Source: Channallabes apus
Lineage: Eukaryota; Chordata; Actinopteri; Siluriformes; Clariidae
NCBI GenBank assembly: GCA_030522415.1
Contig: CM060104.1
Span: forward strand, 21,033,825-21,097,824
Length of the DNA: 64,000 nucleotides
Reading direction: 5' to 3'
Within the stretch, counting starts at the first letter, position 1; every line of letters begins with the position of its first letter. The translations under genes and the position numbers were made by a program. Below, piece by piece: positions 1-10,806 of this stretch. The notes under the pieces were generated by a model. That model was not told the origin of the DNA and ran no database searches. It saw only the letters and a list, made by a program, of their open reading frames with translations.

Positions 1-1140
1 CAGCCAGAGTTTGATGTCATACAGACAACTGTGAATTGATTTAAGTGCTTCAGAAGAATTTGGCACAATTGGCAGGTAGATTTGTAAATCATCTGCATAT
101 AGATGAAAAGAAACATTGTGCTTTGAAATGATCGACCCTAATGGCAGCATGTACAAGGAAAATAGAACAGGGCCCAAAATGGAACCCTGTGGAACACCAG
201 AGGTCAAAGGGGCTGAGGAGGAAGAGAGATCACCAATCATGACTGAGAAAGTCCTATTTGTTAAATATGACCTAAACCATTGTAGTACAGGACCTTGAAG
301 GCCAACTTCTTGTGCCAGACGTGTCAGGAGAGTCGAGTGGTCAACAGTATCAAAGGCTGCAGTGAGGTCCAACATCACGAGCAGCACAGGTTTTTTGGAA
401 TCAAGGGATAGGAGGATATCATTCTGTACCTTCAGGAGAGCGGATTCAGTGCTGTGACGAGTTCTAAAACCGGATTGGAATTTCTCAAGAACATGATTTT
501 TTTCTAGAAAGGACTGCAATTGGATACAGACAACTTTTTCTAAGACCTTAGATAGAAAGGGTAAATGAGATACTGGTCTAAAATTAGAAAATACTGTAGG
601 ATCAAGATTGGATTTTTTAAGAAGAGGCCTGACCACAGCGTGCTTGAAGGCATCTGGGACAAACCCTGAACTGAGACAACTGTTTATAAAAGAGAGAAGA
701 CATGGACCCACTGTGTTAAAAACCTGCTTCAGCACCCTAGATGGAATAATGTCCAGAGGACAGTTAGTTGGGGATAACCGCTGGACCAATTCAGAGAGAA
801 AAGATAGGGACACTGGCTCAAATTTGTTAAACACAGATGAGGGCGTAGAAAAGGAAGAACATGTATCAAGACCATTTGAAGTGACGTTAATATTCTGCCT
901 GACAGAGGCTATCTTATCGATAAAATGATTTAGAAATTCATCACAGAATGACCTTGATACCTGTTTCGGAACATTACACAAAGGATTTGTAACTGACTGA
1001 ATTGTATTGAATAACACCCTGGGACGATTACAGTTGGTGGAGATTACGTTTGACAAGTACATACATTTAGCTTCTTTAACTGCATTTTGATAATCAAAAA
1101 TAGAAAAGAAAAGATCAAGGTCTGTATTTATTGTTGATAC
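1..1140 (-). mobile_element. LINE (L2/Rex-like) reverse-transcriptase fragment
   Basis: Read on the minus strand, this stretch translates almost continuously as a non-LTR retrotransposon reverse transcriptase. Visible blocks in order are a region ending FRPVSHLPFLSKVLEKVV, the D-containing block LDLTAAFDTVDH, the GVPQGSILGPILFSLYM block and the catalytic YADD box close to the left edge. The element runs off the left side of the window, so its 3' end cannot be seen, and it fades into unrecognised sequence near position 1140. Small plus-strand reading frames here are shadows. It lies just downstream of the ferroportin-like gene and is in the same orientation. The clade (L2/CR1/Rex group) is an inference from the motif style. 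Confidence 0.82.
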
Positions 1141-1582
1141 AGTATGTTGCTATACAGCAAAGAAATCATTGTGTCACATGATACCGTATGTACAGTACAG
1201 CTTTTCATTTTGGTGACCCGTGATATTTAACATCAAAGACTTGAGGTTGAGTCTCAAGTATCATATTCTATTTATCCACTGAGGATTACTGTAAAATCCA
1301 ACCATTTATCCTGAGATTATATGACAGTTATAAAACACCATTGAACCTTTAAGAACACAGTAGTTCTCAGAAAACTTTACAGGAATTACAGGATTTTCCA
1401 TTAACATCCAGGAGGTGGTAGTGTTTCCTGTTCTAAAATCACCAAAGCTGGGGTGCTGTGGCTGAACACCTAAAGACAGGCAGCTGTGAAATTAATTGTC
1501 TTCGAGGCAGCTGTAGGAGTTCAATATTTACTGCAGCATGCATGATACAAATCAGTTTCAGGATCTGCACCTTTGTGTCGTT
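1141..1582. other. 3' flank / presumed 3' UTR of slc40a1-like
   Basis: No gene is visible here. The part next to 1582 is expected to be the 3' UTR of the ferroportin-like gene on the minus strand. I see no canonical AATAAA on that strand in this stretch, so the transcript end is undetermined; an alternative signal or an end inside the LINE fragment is possible. Confidence 0.4.
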
Positions 1583-2172
1583 TTATGTATCGAGGCACTC
1601 TTTTTTTTTAGCCTTTCGGGCATATAAGAAGTACGTGACGTGGCCTATAGTAATGAACATCACAGAGATGATGATGAGAATACCAAAGTGTTGCGGCTGT
1701 GGTGCAGAGAACACCATGAGGAAGTGGAGCAGATCCATCATGTAGTTCATAGAGCTCTGGACTCCGTTTACAATACCGCGCTCAGACTCACAGATGGTTT
1801 CCTGTAGCAGCTGAGTAACGGTCAGGTCAAATGACCACAGGCCTATAAAGAGAACAGCAAGAGATACGGTTATAAACATGTTGTCATAGACCACATGAAG
1901 GCCCATGACATTTGCAATGGCAAAGATTACCTCTAGGTTTAATAACTGAGGGCATTTAGTTATTAAAGCACTCATGTTTTTGAGGAAGAACCTCCTGATT
2001 TAGCACATAACTCACTCTCTCACTCATCATCTATACCGCTTTATTCTGTATACTATATATTTATCAGAATAAATGTATACAGAATAAAGAATTCTAAAAA
2101 TTATAGCCTGCATTTTAAATCATTAAAATGATTTAATATGTTATCTCAGGCTTGCTCATTAGAGGTAATACA

Positions 2173-2253
<81 letters not shown>

Positions 2254-5200
2254 GTTGTTGTTGTTGTTGTTGTTGTTGTGACATTTTTTTTCTTAAAAGC
2301 AATACATTCAAAAAACTAAACTGAACTAAACTGAATTGACATCTGGGCTCTGCATGAGACTTTCCAAAATGTTTGTCATATTCTTCTTCTTCTGAATCAT
2401 TTCCTTTGTTAACCCTTGTTTGTGCTTTGAGTCATCACCATGTTGAAGGATGACTTTTTTCATCTTGAATTGTTTAACAGAGGCATGCATATTTTGTGCC
2501 AAAATAGAGTGGTATCCGACGAGATCTATGATTTCCTCTGTCTTGACTGAAGCTGATGCTTCTACCACTATGCTTCACTATGGGTGTGGTGTCCTTATGT
2601 GATAAGTTGATTTATAGATGTATACTGTAATTTTAGAATTATGCTTAAAAGGCGTTACCCTTGTCTAATCACACATTTATCCACATGGTTAGGTGGCCTC
2701 CTATATTTGTTTGTTTTTTCATATGAACTGAGGTACCTTTCTATCTACCTTCCCTACCCCATAGCCTACATGTGTGAACAATTCAAGAAATTGGTTTCAT
2801 ATGCAGGAAGTGACCAGTTCTTTACAGGTAGTGCTTGACCTAATTTTGCCGCATGATGCTTGGAGGCCTATCTGGTTTATGTCTTAATCTTTTGTCAGTT
2901 TTGGAGGGGATCTCTTGTTCTTTTTAATGTCACTGTGAGGCTTTATTTTGGGGTTAATATTTAAATGTATGATAGGTAGATTACAGTGCTGGATAATGGT
3001 TATAGTGTGTATTGTCTGACAGATTTCTTCTACTTTTAATTTCCTGTTAGTTTTACTTTTCTTATCTTTCTTGTTTTTATCGCTGAATTAAAGAGTGTCT
3101 GCACAAAATATTCCAATGCACCAGTTCTGTCTGTATGTTTACAAATGGCAAACATCTCAGTTCTTGGCAATATCAGCACCAATTACCACCCACTCTAAGT
3201 GCAAAGTGTTCATGGTGTAAGATTAAAGTGGATGCTCCAAACAACCAGTTTTCTCACCAATTCGTGCTGTGATGACTCCTAGGAACAGCAGAGAGATGGA
3301 CACATAAGATTCAGGTGCTGGCCCTGTTGGTGCATTTTCAAACAGAACTGTATTGTTGGTCCAGTGAATTGAGGAGCGGTCAGGCACCAGAGGCAGGTTT
3401 TTGCCCCACTGCAGCATGTATCCATGTCTGCTGTGTCCTCTTCCATTCATCCCTCCTATGTCTGAACCATTAGACTCTTTTAACATGCTGAGATCCATAG
3501 GGCTGCCAGGGGCAAACACAGAGCACACGCATAACAGCAGACAGGACAGATGGAGGCAGCTTGAAATCAAACCTGTTTTGACCAGACCATAGGCCTTGTG
3601 AAGATTGGTGAACAGAACCGTACCCAATAGGCCAGCCATGGCCGAGACCCCCATGAGCAAGCTGAGAAGGGATCCACTGATACCTTGCGTATAAGCATAA
3701 CCTGTGGTGATGCAGTCAAAGCCCAGCACAGTGGTGTAAAGAAAGGCCAGGCCCAGACCTGCCAGGAACACAGGCTGCCTGTAATAAGCTCTCCACCCTT
3801 CCCTGTAGGTGCCAAGGAGTCTCTGCAGGTGTTGCAGACATGGTGGTAGGCTGGTACTTTCTCTCAAATGCACACCCATGCTTTCCCTTGCCAAGGATTC
3901 TGTTCGCCTTATTGAACTCTCACCTGCAGGATGAAGAAGAAAAACAGTCACTACTTTCATAAAAATGGTGTGAGGTTACAAATCCTTTAAAAAGAAATTC
4001 ATTTTCACACTGTTCAAAGAATGACTTTAACTTAATTTAGAACAGAGAACAAGTCTTTGTAATGTATCATCATGGTAATGTGGATATACACCTTACCTGG
4101 TGAAGCCTTCCTTTCCTTCCTCCTCTCCAGATAGCACTGCTCCTCTTCTACAGGGAGTTTGACTGAAAGTGCTGGTACAGTATGATAGACTCTAGAGAGG
4201 AAGACAAACTCCACAGTCAAGGAGACCAGATTCCAGCCCAGAATGAACCCACAACCCACCACATTTGATGCCAGGGTCATGACCTGACCCACAGTCAGCG
4301 GAGCCAAAATGTTGGTTACTTGATCAATCCGTCGCATGGTGGCGTTCATCCCTACAGTGGCATTAGAGCAATTTCCTTTATACAGGGTCATGGGGGACTT
4401 GGAGCCTACAGTATCCTAGGAGACTTTGGGCACAAGGCAGGGTACACTGTGGACTGGATTGCCAATCCATCGCAGGGCACACACACACACATAAACACAC
4501 ACTCACACACTCATTCTCAAACTACGGGCAATTTGGGAATACCAATTAGCCTAGACTACGTGTCCTTGGACTGTGGGAGGAAACTTGAGTACCCGGAGGA
4601 AACTCACCATGCATGGGGAGAACATGCAAACTCCACGCATACAGACCCAAGGCACCCAAGACACAGACACAACACACAGCATATTAGGTTGTTACAAAGT
4701 ACTGTATATATATGTTTCACAAATTGTTTGAATACATGTGGATCAGGATACTAATCTTACCAGCTAGATGTCCACGGTTATAGCCGGTTATGACCACTAT
4801 CCAGTCTCTCTGGATGGCAATGTTGAGGGCTGTGCTGGCAAGGTTTGCCACATCTGCCAGTACGATCACCACCATATAACAAACTACCTTGTGTGAGTAA
4901 TGTTACAACACATGCGGCATTAGAGCAACTGCAAATCTTATTAACAGTCCTTATTCCATAGAAAATACATCATTATTAACACATGGAGTAGATAAATATT
5001 TAAAGAAACAGCAATAGTTACTCACAGTTAACCAACCATACCAGACTTGTTCAATCCCCTTTTTGTATGAGAATACCAACATAAGCACGATACTACAGAT
5101 TGTTACTGAGATGTTTTGAATGAATAAAGATGCATGTGCCACTGCAGTGAAGAACACAGAGAATTGTTTCAGTGTTTAAAATTACAAGAACATGTCAAGG

Positions 5201-5643
5201 AATCATTAATGAAACAAAAAAGCAAAAATTGATTGGTTGCATAAGTATTCACCCACTCAGTTAGAATAAGCTTGCCCCTTCCCACTGTCCCACATTTCCA
5301 CTACTGTACTGTACATCCACAAAAACATTGGGCGAAAGCAGTAAGAACTTCAGGCTTGTGCAATGACTATGGTAGATCCATGGTTGTAGAAGACCACATT
5401 AAGTTTATATTACTTTCTTCTGGTGCTTACCACATTTATGGTGCACATGCAACAGGTTATCGACTTGTCTATGTAATGTTTAGAGAATTTAGTATTTAAT
5501 AATATTCATCCTTCATTCATTCATTCATCTTCAATACCGTTTTATCCTGTATTAGGGTCGCGGGGACCTGGAACCTATCCCAGGAGACTTTGGGCACAAG
5601 GCAGGGTACACCCTGGACAGCTTGCCAATCCATCGCAGAGCAC

Positions 5644-5674
<31 letters not shown>

Positions 5675-7573
5675 TACATACACACTCATTCACACACTAT
5701 GGTCAATTTGGGAACACCAATTAGCCTAATCTGCATGTCTTTGGACTGTGGGAGGAAACCGGAGTACCCGGAGGAAACCCACCAAGCACGGGTAGAACAT
5801 GCAAACTCCATGCACACAGAGACGGGAATCGAGCCTGGCCTGGGAATCGAACCCAGACCCTGGAGGTGCAAGGCGACAGTGCTAACCACTACACCACCGT
5901 GCCGCCCTATTTAATAATAATATTATACATTTTAATATTTATTATAATAAATAATAATATTTAGAATTTGCAATAGGAAATTAGTGACAACATGATAGCG
6001 GCATTGAGAACCTGACAGGGACATGGCTAGGAAGTAGTATAACTTAATACTTTCAAATTTTTACATTTAGACTCCTCCTGCCCACTTGAATATTTTATGA
6101 CATTGTGGGAACTTCATGGTCTTTGTTGGAGTTGTGATGGGGCCCTTAGACTGCAATTTAAAACTCCAATTCTAGTATATGTGATTTTACTGTAGTGTTC
6201 TCCTTACCATGCTTAAAGCCCAGTTTTTTAAAGTCTCTGTGTTATGATCACATACATCTTATGGATCTATTCAGCTTTTTCCATTACCCTTTGCTTCTTG
6301 GTTGCTGACTAATGTCTTCTTTCACTGTTCACTGACTGTTGATTTATACAGTTCAAATAATTATATGGATCCTGATGGCAACTGATTCAAGCAGGGGAAT
6401 ACTTTTGCAAGGCACTGCACGTTAAATTGATAAAGACTTTTCTCAAATGCAAGCTATAATGACACAGAACAGGAAATTTAACAAAAATATTACCTTTGTT
6501 TCTTGGATTACGGTCCACCCAGTCCCCAATTAGAGCACCTAATAAAAGGACAGAACCAGCCACCACCAGCCCAAAGATGGCAGTTAACAGTAAATTTTGT
6601 CCATACAGCTCAATCAGAAAGACAGAAATGGCAAAGTGCCACATACGATCACCCTGGCATGCAAACAGAGAGACACCCCAGAAAATAAATACAGCAGAGA
6701 ATAATAATGAATTTAACAGAGAATAAACAATGAATATTCAATTTCAAAGTGACTTCTTACCCACGTTGACAAAGCTCCACTGACATATATAAGGAACTTG
6801 GGACCTGTGAGGTAGCTGAGTGCAGATCCTGAGAGTCAGAGAGTTTTATTATTATTTATGACCTCACACATCAAATCATGTGTTAAGTCACATTTTAGGT
6901 GATTTGAGTTGACGTTTTCAGATTTCTGGTCAGTAAGCTCTATTTTTCTACCATGTTTATTATGGTCTCATGTCCGGTTGCTGAGATATGGCCAGGGTGA
7001 ATTTGTTTACAAGGAGGGCCTACAGTACTCCACTCTATTGGCCATAGCACAAAACTGTAATGTGTGACTTAATACTTAACTTGAAATGATGGGTCACATT
7101 TTTTATTACAGTCTTTGCTATTTAATCATTCATATAAAATATTATTCTTCATGAACCTACATGGAAAAGTATGTCATTACAATAGGAATATACTGTATGT
7201 CTGGACTTGCCTATGGGTCCTGAGACTCTTAATAAGTTGAGTCAGCAAAGTCACTATTCATTTGATCAATCATCAGTACGATCTCATTGGAACAGAAGCC
7301 TTTTAAAAATGGTTTCAGGGGAGAAATATACCCCAGATTTGAGAATTAGAGTAGTCCGTTTGCCTACTGTATAAGCATGTTTTTAAGTTGTGAAAAGAAA
7401 TTGGAGGATCCAGAGCAATGCAATAGACACATAAAATGCTACAGTAAGTAATACTGACACTTAAAGAATGCTACTGTCTACTTGTGTTTGGCTGGTTGAA
7501 ATGTCTTACCTGACTTACATATACTCTTCTTTTCTTGTGCCACTTTGAGGTCACTGTTCTCGTTCTCCATCAT
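1583..7573 (-). CDS. slc40a1: Ferroportin-family iron exporter, 8 exons, 571 aa
   Basis: Multi-pass plasma-membrane iron(II) exporter of the SLC40 family. Coding exons on the minus strand are 7510-7573, 6761-6828, 6494-6653, 5026-5141, 4761-4887, 4097-4351, 3258-3923 and 1583-1842. All are bounded by GT-AG sites, the phases fit, and the sum is 571 codons, the same as human ferroportin. Recognisable blocks are [62 protein letters not shown] and [10 protein letters not shown]. Metal-site residues of the family are kept: D46 and H50 (human D39/H43), C334 (human C326, also the hepcidin-docking cysteine) and H525 (human H507). The N-terminus, the loop at about residues 240-295 and the loop at about 415-470 are strongly diverged, so this may be a paralogue rather than the canonical slc40a1. 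The start is the first of two adjacent ATGs (7573, 7570). Confidence 0.92.
2174..2279. repeat. Mirror-image (TAA)n-(TTA)n-(GTT)n microsatellite
   Basis: About 38 bases of TAA repeats are followed directly by about 40 bases of TTA repeats and then a GTT run. The first two arms are reverse complements, so the tract can fold into a long AT hairpin. It lies in the last intron of the ferroportin-like gene. Confidence 0.95.
2560..2610. mobile_element. Short Tc1-like scrap
   Basis: The phrase around 2565-2600 (a CACTATGCTTCACTATGGGT core) resembles a conserved stretch of fish Tc1 transposase genes. It is a short, isolated remnant in the last intron of the ferroportin-like gene with no ends visible. 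Confidence 0.35.
4383..4680 (-). mobile_element. tRNA-derived SINE, diverged and 5'-truncated
   Basis: The body matches the other SINE copies at 5513, 20208, 37667 and 50675 (shared blocks such as GGGGGACTTGGAGCC, CCAATCCATCGCAGGGCAC and GGGAGAACATGCAAACTCC). The tRNA-like head is replaced by unrelated sequence. It fills most of the 409-bp intron between coding exons 5 and 6 of the ferroportin-like gene, and its edge lies only about 30 bp from the exon 6 acceptor. Confidence 0.85.
5233..6421. mobile_element. Old Tc1-like element bracket with a SINE inside
   Basis: A sequence near 5233-5253 (TTGCATAAGTATTCACCC core) and one near 6395-6421 (GAATACTTTTGCAAGGCACTG core) look like the two inverted ends of a fish Tc1-like transposon. 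No transposase frame is recognisable between them, and SINE 5513-5908 sits inside. The stretch lies in the intron between coding exons 3 and 4 of the ferroportin-like gene. Confidence 0.42.
5513..5908 (-). mobile_element. tRNA-derived SINE, full length
   Basis: On the minus strand the element starts at about 5908 with a tRNA-like head. It carries an A box of the form TGGTGTAGTGG and a B box close to GGTTCGATTCC, then the family body with an internal CA tract, and ends in an ATTC/GAAT repeat tail at 5513. It lies within an intron of the ferroportin-like gene. RNA polymerase III transcription is inferred from the boxes. Confidence 0.92.
6905..7125. repeat. Unnamed interspersed repeat, copy 1
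   Basis: This stretch shares colinear phrases with 53480-53760: AGATTTCTGGT...AGTAAGCTC, TCATGTCC.GTTGCTGAGATA, GTTTGTT, TTTAATACTT-like and ATGATGGGT. There is no coding sequence or terminal repeat that I can see. It lies in intron 1 of the ferroportin-like gene. Confidence 0.65.
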
Positions 7574-7689
7574 TACACCACCACACTGAGGTAAATCTGG
7601 TTTCAAATACAAATATATATTAACAGCTCTCAACCTACCAAGGCATAAACTACAAACTCTGGACATACTGTATGTAAGACACATTGAGT

Positions 7690-8450
7690 TGATCTGTGGG
7701 AAGCAGCACAAATGGGCAAGCGTATGAATCTGAGCGACTTTAACAACGACCACATTGTGATGGCTGGATGATGGGTTTAGAACACAAGTCTTGTGGGTGT
7801 TCCCAGTATGCAGTGGGGAAAAGCTACCAAACGTGGTCCAAGGAGAGACAACCGGAAACAGGGCAATGGAGCACTCAAGGCTCATTGATGTGCATGATGA
7901 GCAAAGGCTAGCAAGTCTTGTCTGATCCCAGTGCTACTGTAGCACAAATTTCTGAAGTTCATGCTGACAATTAGGTGGTGTCAGAACACATAGTGCATGG
8001 CAGTGTGCTATGTATGGGCCTGTGTGCCTACAGGTTGGTTAGAGTGCCCATGCTGACCCCTGCCCACCCCAAAATGACCTACAGTATGATGAGCATGTGA
8101 GCCATGGAGCAATGCAAGTCTGAATCATACTGTACCTCTTTCAGCAGGAAAAAAGCACACTAATGTAAATTTGCTGAATTTTGCTGGAGAAATAAACCTA
8201 ATCCATAGAGGCCTAACCATGCAGCTTAAGGGATCTTCTGGTGTTAGATACCACAGCACACCTTCAGATGTATTGTGGAGTTCATGCCTCATCAGGTCAG
8301 AGCTGTTTTGCTGGCACAACTGTGCCCTACACAATGGTAGGCAGGTTTTTTTTTTTATTTATTTATTTATTGCTAAGTGGTGTACGTACAGTATACATAC
8401 ACACCATTCAACCACACACTCATACAGTAACATTAAAACCACCTGACTGC
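7690..8450 (+). mobile_element. Tc1-like transposon remnant (family 2)
   Basis: The plus strand from about 7710 starts with a decayed transposase N-terminus (ATGGGCAAGCG..., then a Leu-Ser-Asp-Phe-Asn-like stretch). Later blocks include GTGTCAGAACACATAGTGCATGG and CACCACAGCACACCTTCAGA-like sequence. The right end near 8410-8450 keeps an AACATTAAAACCACCTGAC motif typical of this family's terminal repeat. Stops and deletions show it is dead. It lies directly upstream of the first coding exon of the ferroportin-like gene and so may overlap its promoter or 5' UTR. Confidence 0.72.
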
Positions 8451-8784
8451 CACTTTAACAGTTTTTTTCTCTGAAAAAACAACCAAACCAATTTATTAAG
8501 ACTTACATTAAATAAGTTAATATCATCAGTAAGTAAAATGAGTAACATTGGCCACAGAGGAAACACCTTAATGATCATTTTTACAGTGGTTCACTCACAA
8601 AAGGCAAAAACACTTGGAGACATGAGATTATGTCCATTATGAACTTTTCCCATGTTTTTTTTTATTTGTTTGTTTTTTATATATATGTTAAATTAATGTT
8701 AAATAAGTATTATTTGGTGTAGATGGCAAGTTATACTGTACTGTACATGCTTGACCTTCCTTTGTTACTTTTTTATGTTACATA

Positions 8785-10162
8785 CAGGTCCTTCTAAAAA
8801 AAATAGCATATTGTGATAAAGTTCATTATTTTCTGTAATGTACTGATAAACATTAGACTTTCATATATTTTAGATTCATTACACACAAACTGAAGTAGTT
8901 CAAGCCTATTATTGTTTTAATATTGATGATTGTGGCATACAGCTCATGAAAACCCAAAATCCCCATCTCAAAAAATTAGCATATTTCATCCGACCAATAA
9001 AAGAAGTGTTTTTAATACAAAAAAAGTCGACCTTCAAATAATTATGTTCAGTTATGCACTCAATACTTGGTCGGGAATCCTTTTGCAGATTCTTGCGTCT
9101 TGTGTCTCTCAACTTTCTCTTCACAATATCCCACAGATTCTCTATGGGGTTCAGGTCAGGAGAGTTGACAGGCCAATTGAGCACAGTAATACCATGGTCA
9201 GTAAACCATTTACCAGTGGTTTTGGCACTGTGAGCAGGTGCCAGGTCGTGCTGAAAAATGAAATCTTCATCTCCATAAAGCTTTTCAGCAGATGGAAGCA
9301 TGAAGTGCTCCAAAATCTCCTGATAGCTAGCTGCATTGACCCTGCCCTTGATAAAACACAGTGGACCAACACCAGCAGCTGACATGGCACCCCAGACCAT
9401 CACTGACTGTGGGTACTTGACACTGGACTTCAGGCATTTTGGCATTTCCCTCTCCCCAGTCTTCCTCCAGACTCTGGCACCTTGATTTCAGAATGACATG
9501 CAAAATTTGCAACCTGAAGCCCATTTCCTGCACACGCCTGTACACGGTGGCTCTGGATGTTTCTACTCCAGACTCAGTCCACTGCTTCCGCAGGTCCCCC
9601 AAGGTCTGGAATCGGTCCTTCTCCACAATCTTCCTCAGGGCCCGGTCACCTCTTCTCATTGTGCAGCGTTTTCTGCCACACTTTTTCCTTTCCACAGACT
9701 TCCCACTGAGGTGCCTTGATACAGCACTCTGGGAACAGCCTATTCGTTCAGAAATTTCTTTGTGTCTTACCCTCTTGCTTGAGGGTGTCAATGATGGCCT
9801 TCTGGACAGCAGTCAGGTCGGCAGTCTTACCCATGATTGCGGTTTTGAGTAATGAACCAGGCTGGGAGTTTTTAAAAGCCTCAGGAATCTTTTGCAGGTG
9901 TTTAGAGTTAATTAGTTGATTCAGATGATTAGGTTAATAGCTCGTTTAGAGAACCTTTTCATGATATGCTAATTTTTTGAGATAGGGATTTTGGGTTTTC
10001 ATGAGCTGTATGCCACAATCATCAATATTAAAACAATAAAAGGCTTGAACTACTTCAGTTGTGTGTAATGAATCTAAAATATATGAAAGTCTAATGTTTA
10101 TCAGTACATTACAGAAAATAATGAACTTTATCACAATATGCTAATTTTTTGAGAAGGACCTG
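8785..10162 (-). mobile_element. Tc1/mariner transposon with TA target duplication
   Basis: The ends are CAGGTCCTTCT... and ...AGAAGGACCTG, flanked on both sides by TA (8783-8784 and 10163-10164), which is the Tc1/mariner target duplication. The terminal inverted repeats are long, at about 200 bp and nearly identical. The total is 1378 bp, close to the usual length for fish Tc1 elements, and the transposase lies inside on the minus strand. It is the best-preserved DNA transposon in the window, but its gene is broken (see the pseudogene entry). Confidence 0.95.
8975..9834 (-). pseudogene. Tc1-like transposase, frameshifted, first catalytic Asp lost
   Basis: The gene starts at ATG 9834 (MGKTADLTAVQKAIIDTLKQ). 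A stop and frame change follow near 9760-9770, after which the paired helix-turn-helix region continues in another frame (ISERIGCSQSAVSRHLSGK, then GRKRCT). A second disruption near 9420-9500 removes the part that should hold the first catalytic aspartate. The C-terminal half is open and keeps the VMVWGAMS block, the second aspartate (FQHDLAPAHSA) and the glutamate (NSPDLNPIENLWD). Two of the three DDE residues are therefore present but no full enzyme can be made. Its terminal repeats could still be recognised by a related transposase; that is inference. Confidence 0.88.
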
Positions 10163-10164
10163 TA

Positions 10165-10764
10165 TATATCATACATACCGTACATATGTTAACCGATGCA
10201 ATAATAACATTCTTTAAGAAAAGTTATGTGATGTACAATGTTAATACCAAATCAATAAAACAGCTTAATTTCATCATTTACCTCAAGCATAAAACGGCAA
10301 GTAACAATCCTTGAAGTCCGTGCAAGTCACCTTTTTGAATATGAAACTGCTCAAACTTGTTCCTGCTTTACATCCAAGTGTATAGCAACTTTGCCATGTC
10401 TTCCTGTTACTGTACATGGATGTGGACACAGACCTGTGAACATGCAGTCAGAGTAGTACTGCTATTGTAACATAACAGTGTATGAGGACATCATTGTATG
10501 AAAGTGCCAGAAAAGCAAAACAGGGTATCCAGCCTGACAAAGGCAGCATATTCCAGAGCATGTGACCATCAGAAGAGACAATGTCACTGACAGCCCTGAC
10601 AGCATTACAAACAAGCAGTGGAATGAGAGTCCCCTTGTGTATTTATTTCTTCTATAGAGATCTAATGAGCTTCCACTTCAGGCGGTATCTATGAAAAACT
10701 ATTTTTTTTCGTGTACTTGACTTGCAACAACTGCTTGGGATATTACTGACTTTTTAAATCAGTT

Positions 10765-10806
<42 letters not shown>

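Noticed and set aside
608..928. 106-codon plus-strand frame at the left edge
   Set aside because: It is the antisense shadow of the LINE reverse transcriptase read on the minus strand.
5880..5908. tRNA gene heads at the SINE copies
   Set aside because: The A and B boxes belong to SINEs; the sequences do not continue into a foldable tRNA with acceptor stem pairing.
7575..7605. CAGTGT hexamer as an iron-responsive element
   Set aside because: The flanking bases do not pair into the required five-base upper stem and there is no bulged C at the right distance.
7480..7885. A 135-codon minus-strand frame that contains the ferroportin-like start
   Set aside because: Only the final part (from the ATG at 7573) matches the gene and splices correctly. 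The upstream codons read through flanking and Tc1-derived sequence and have no family match.
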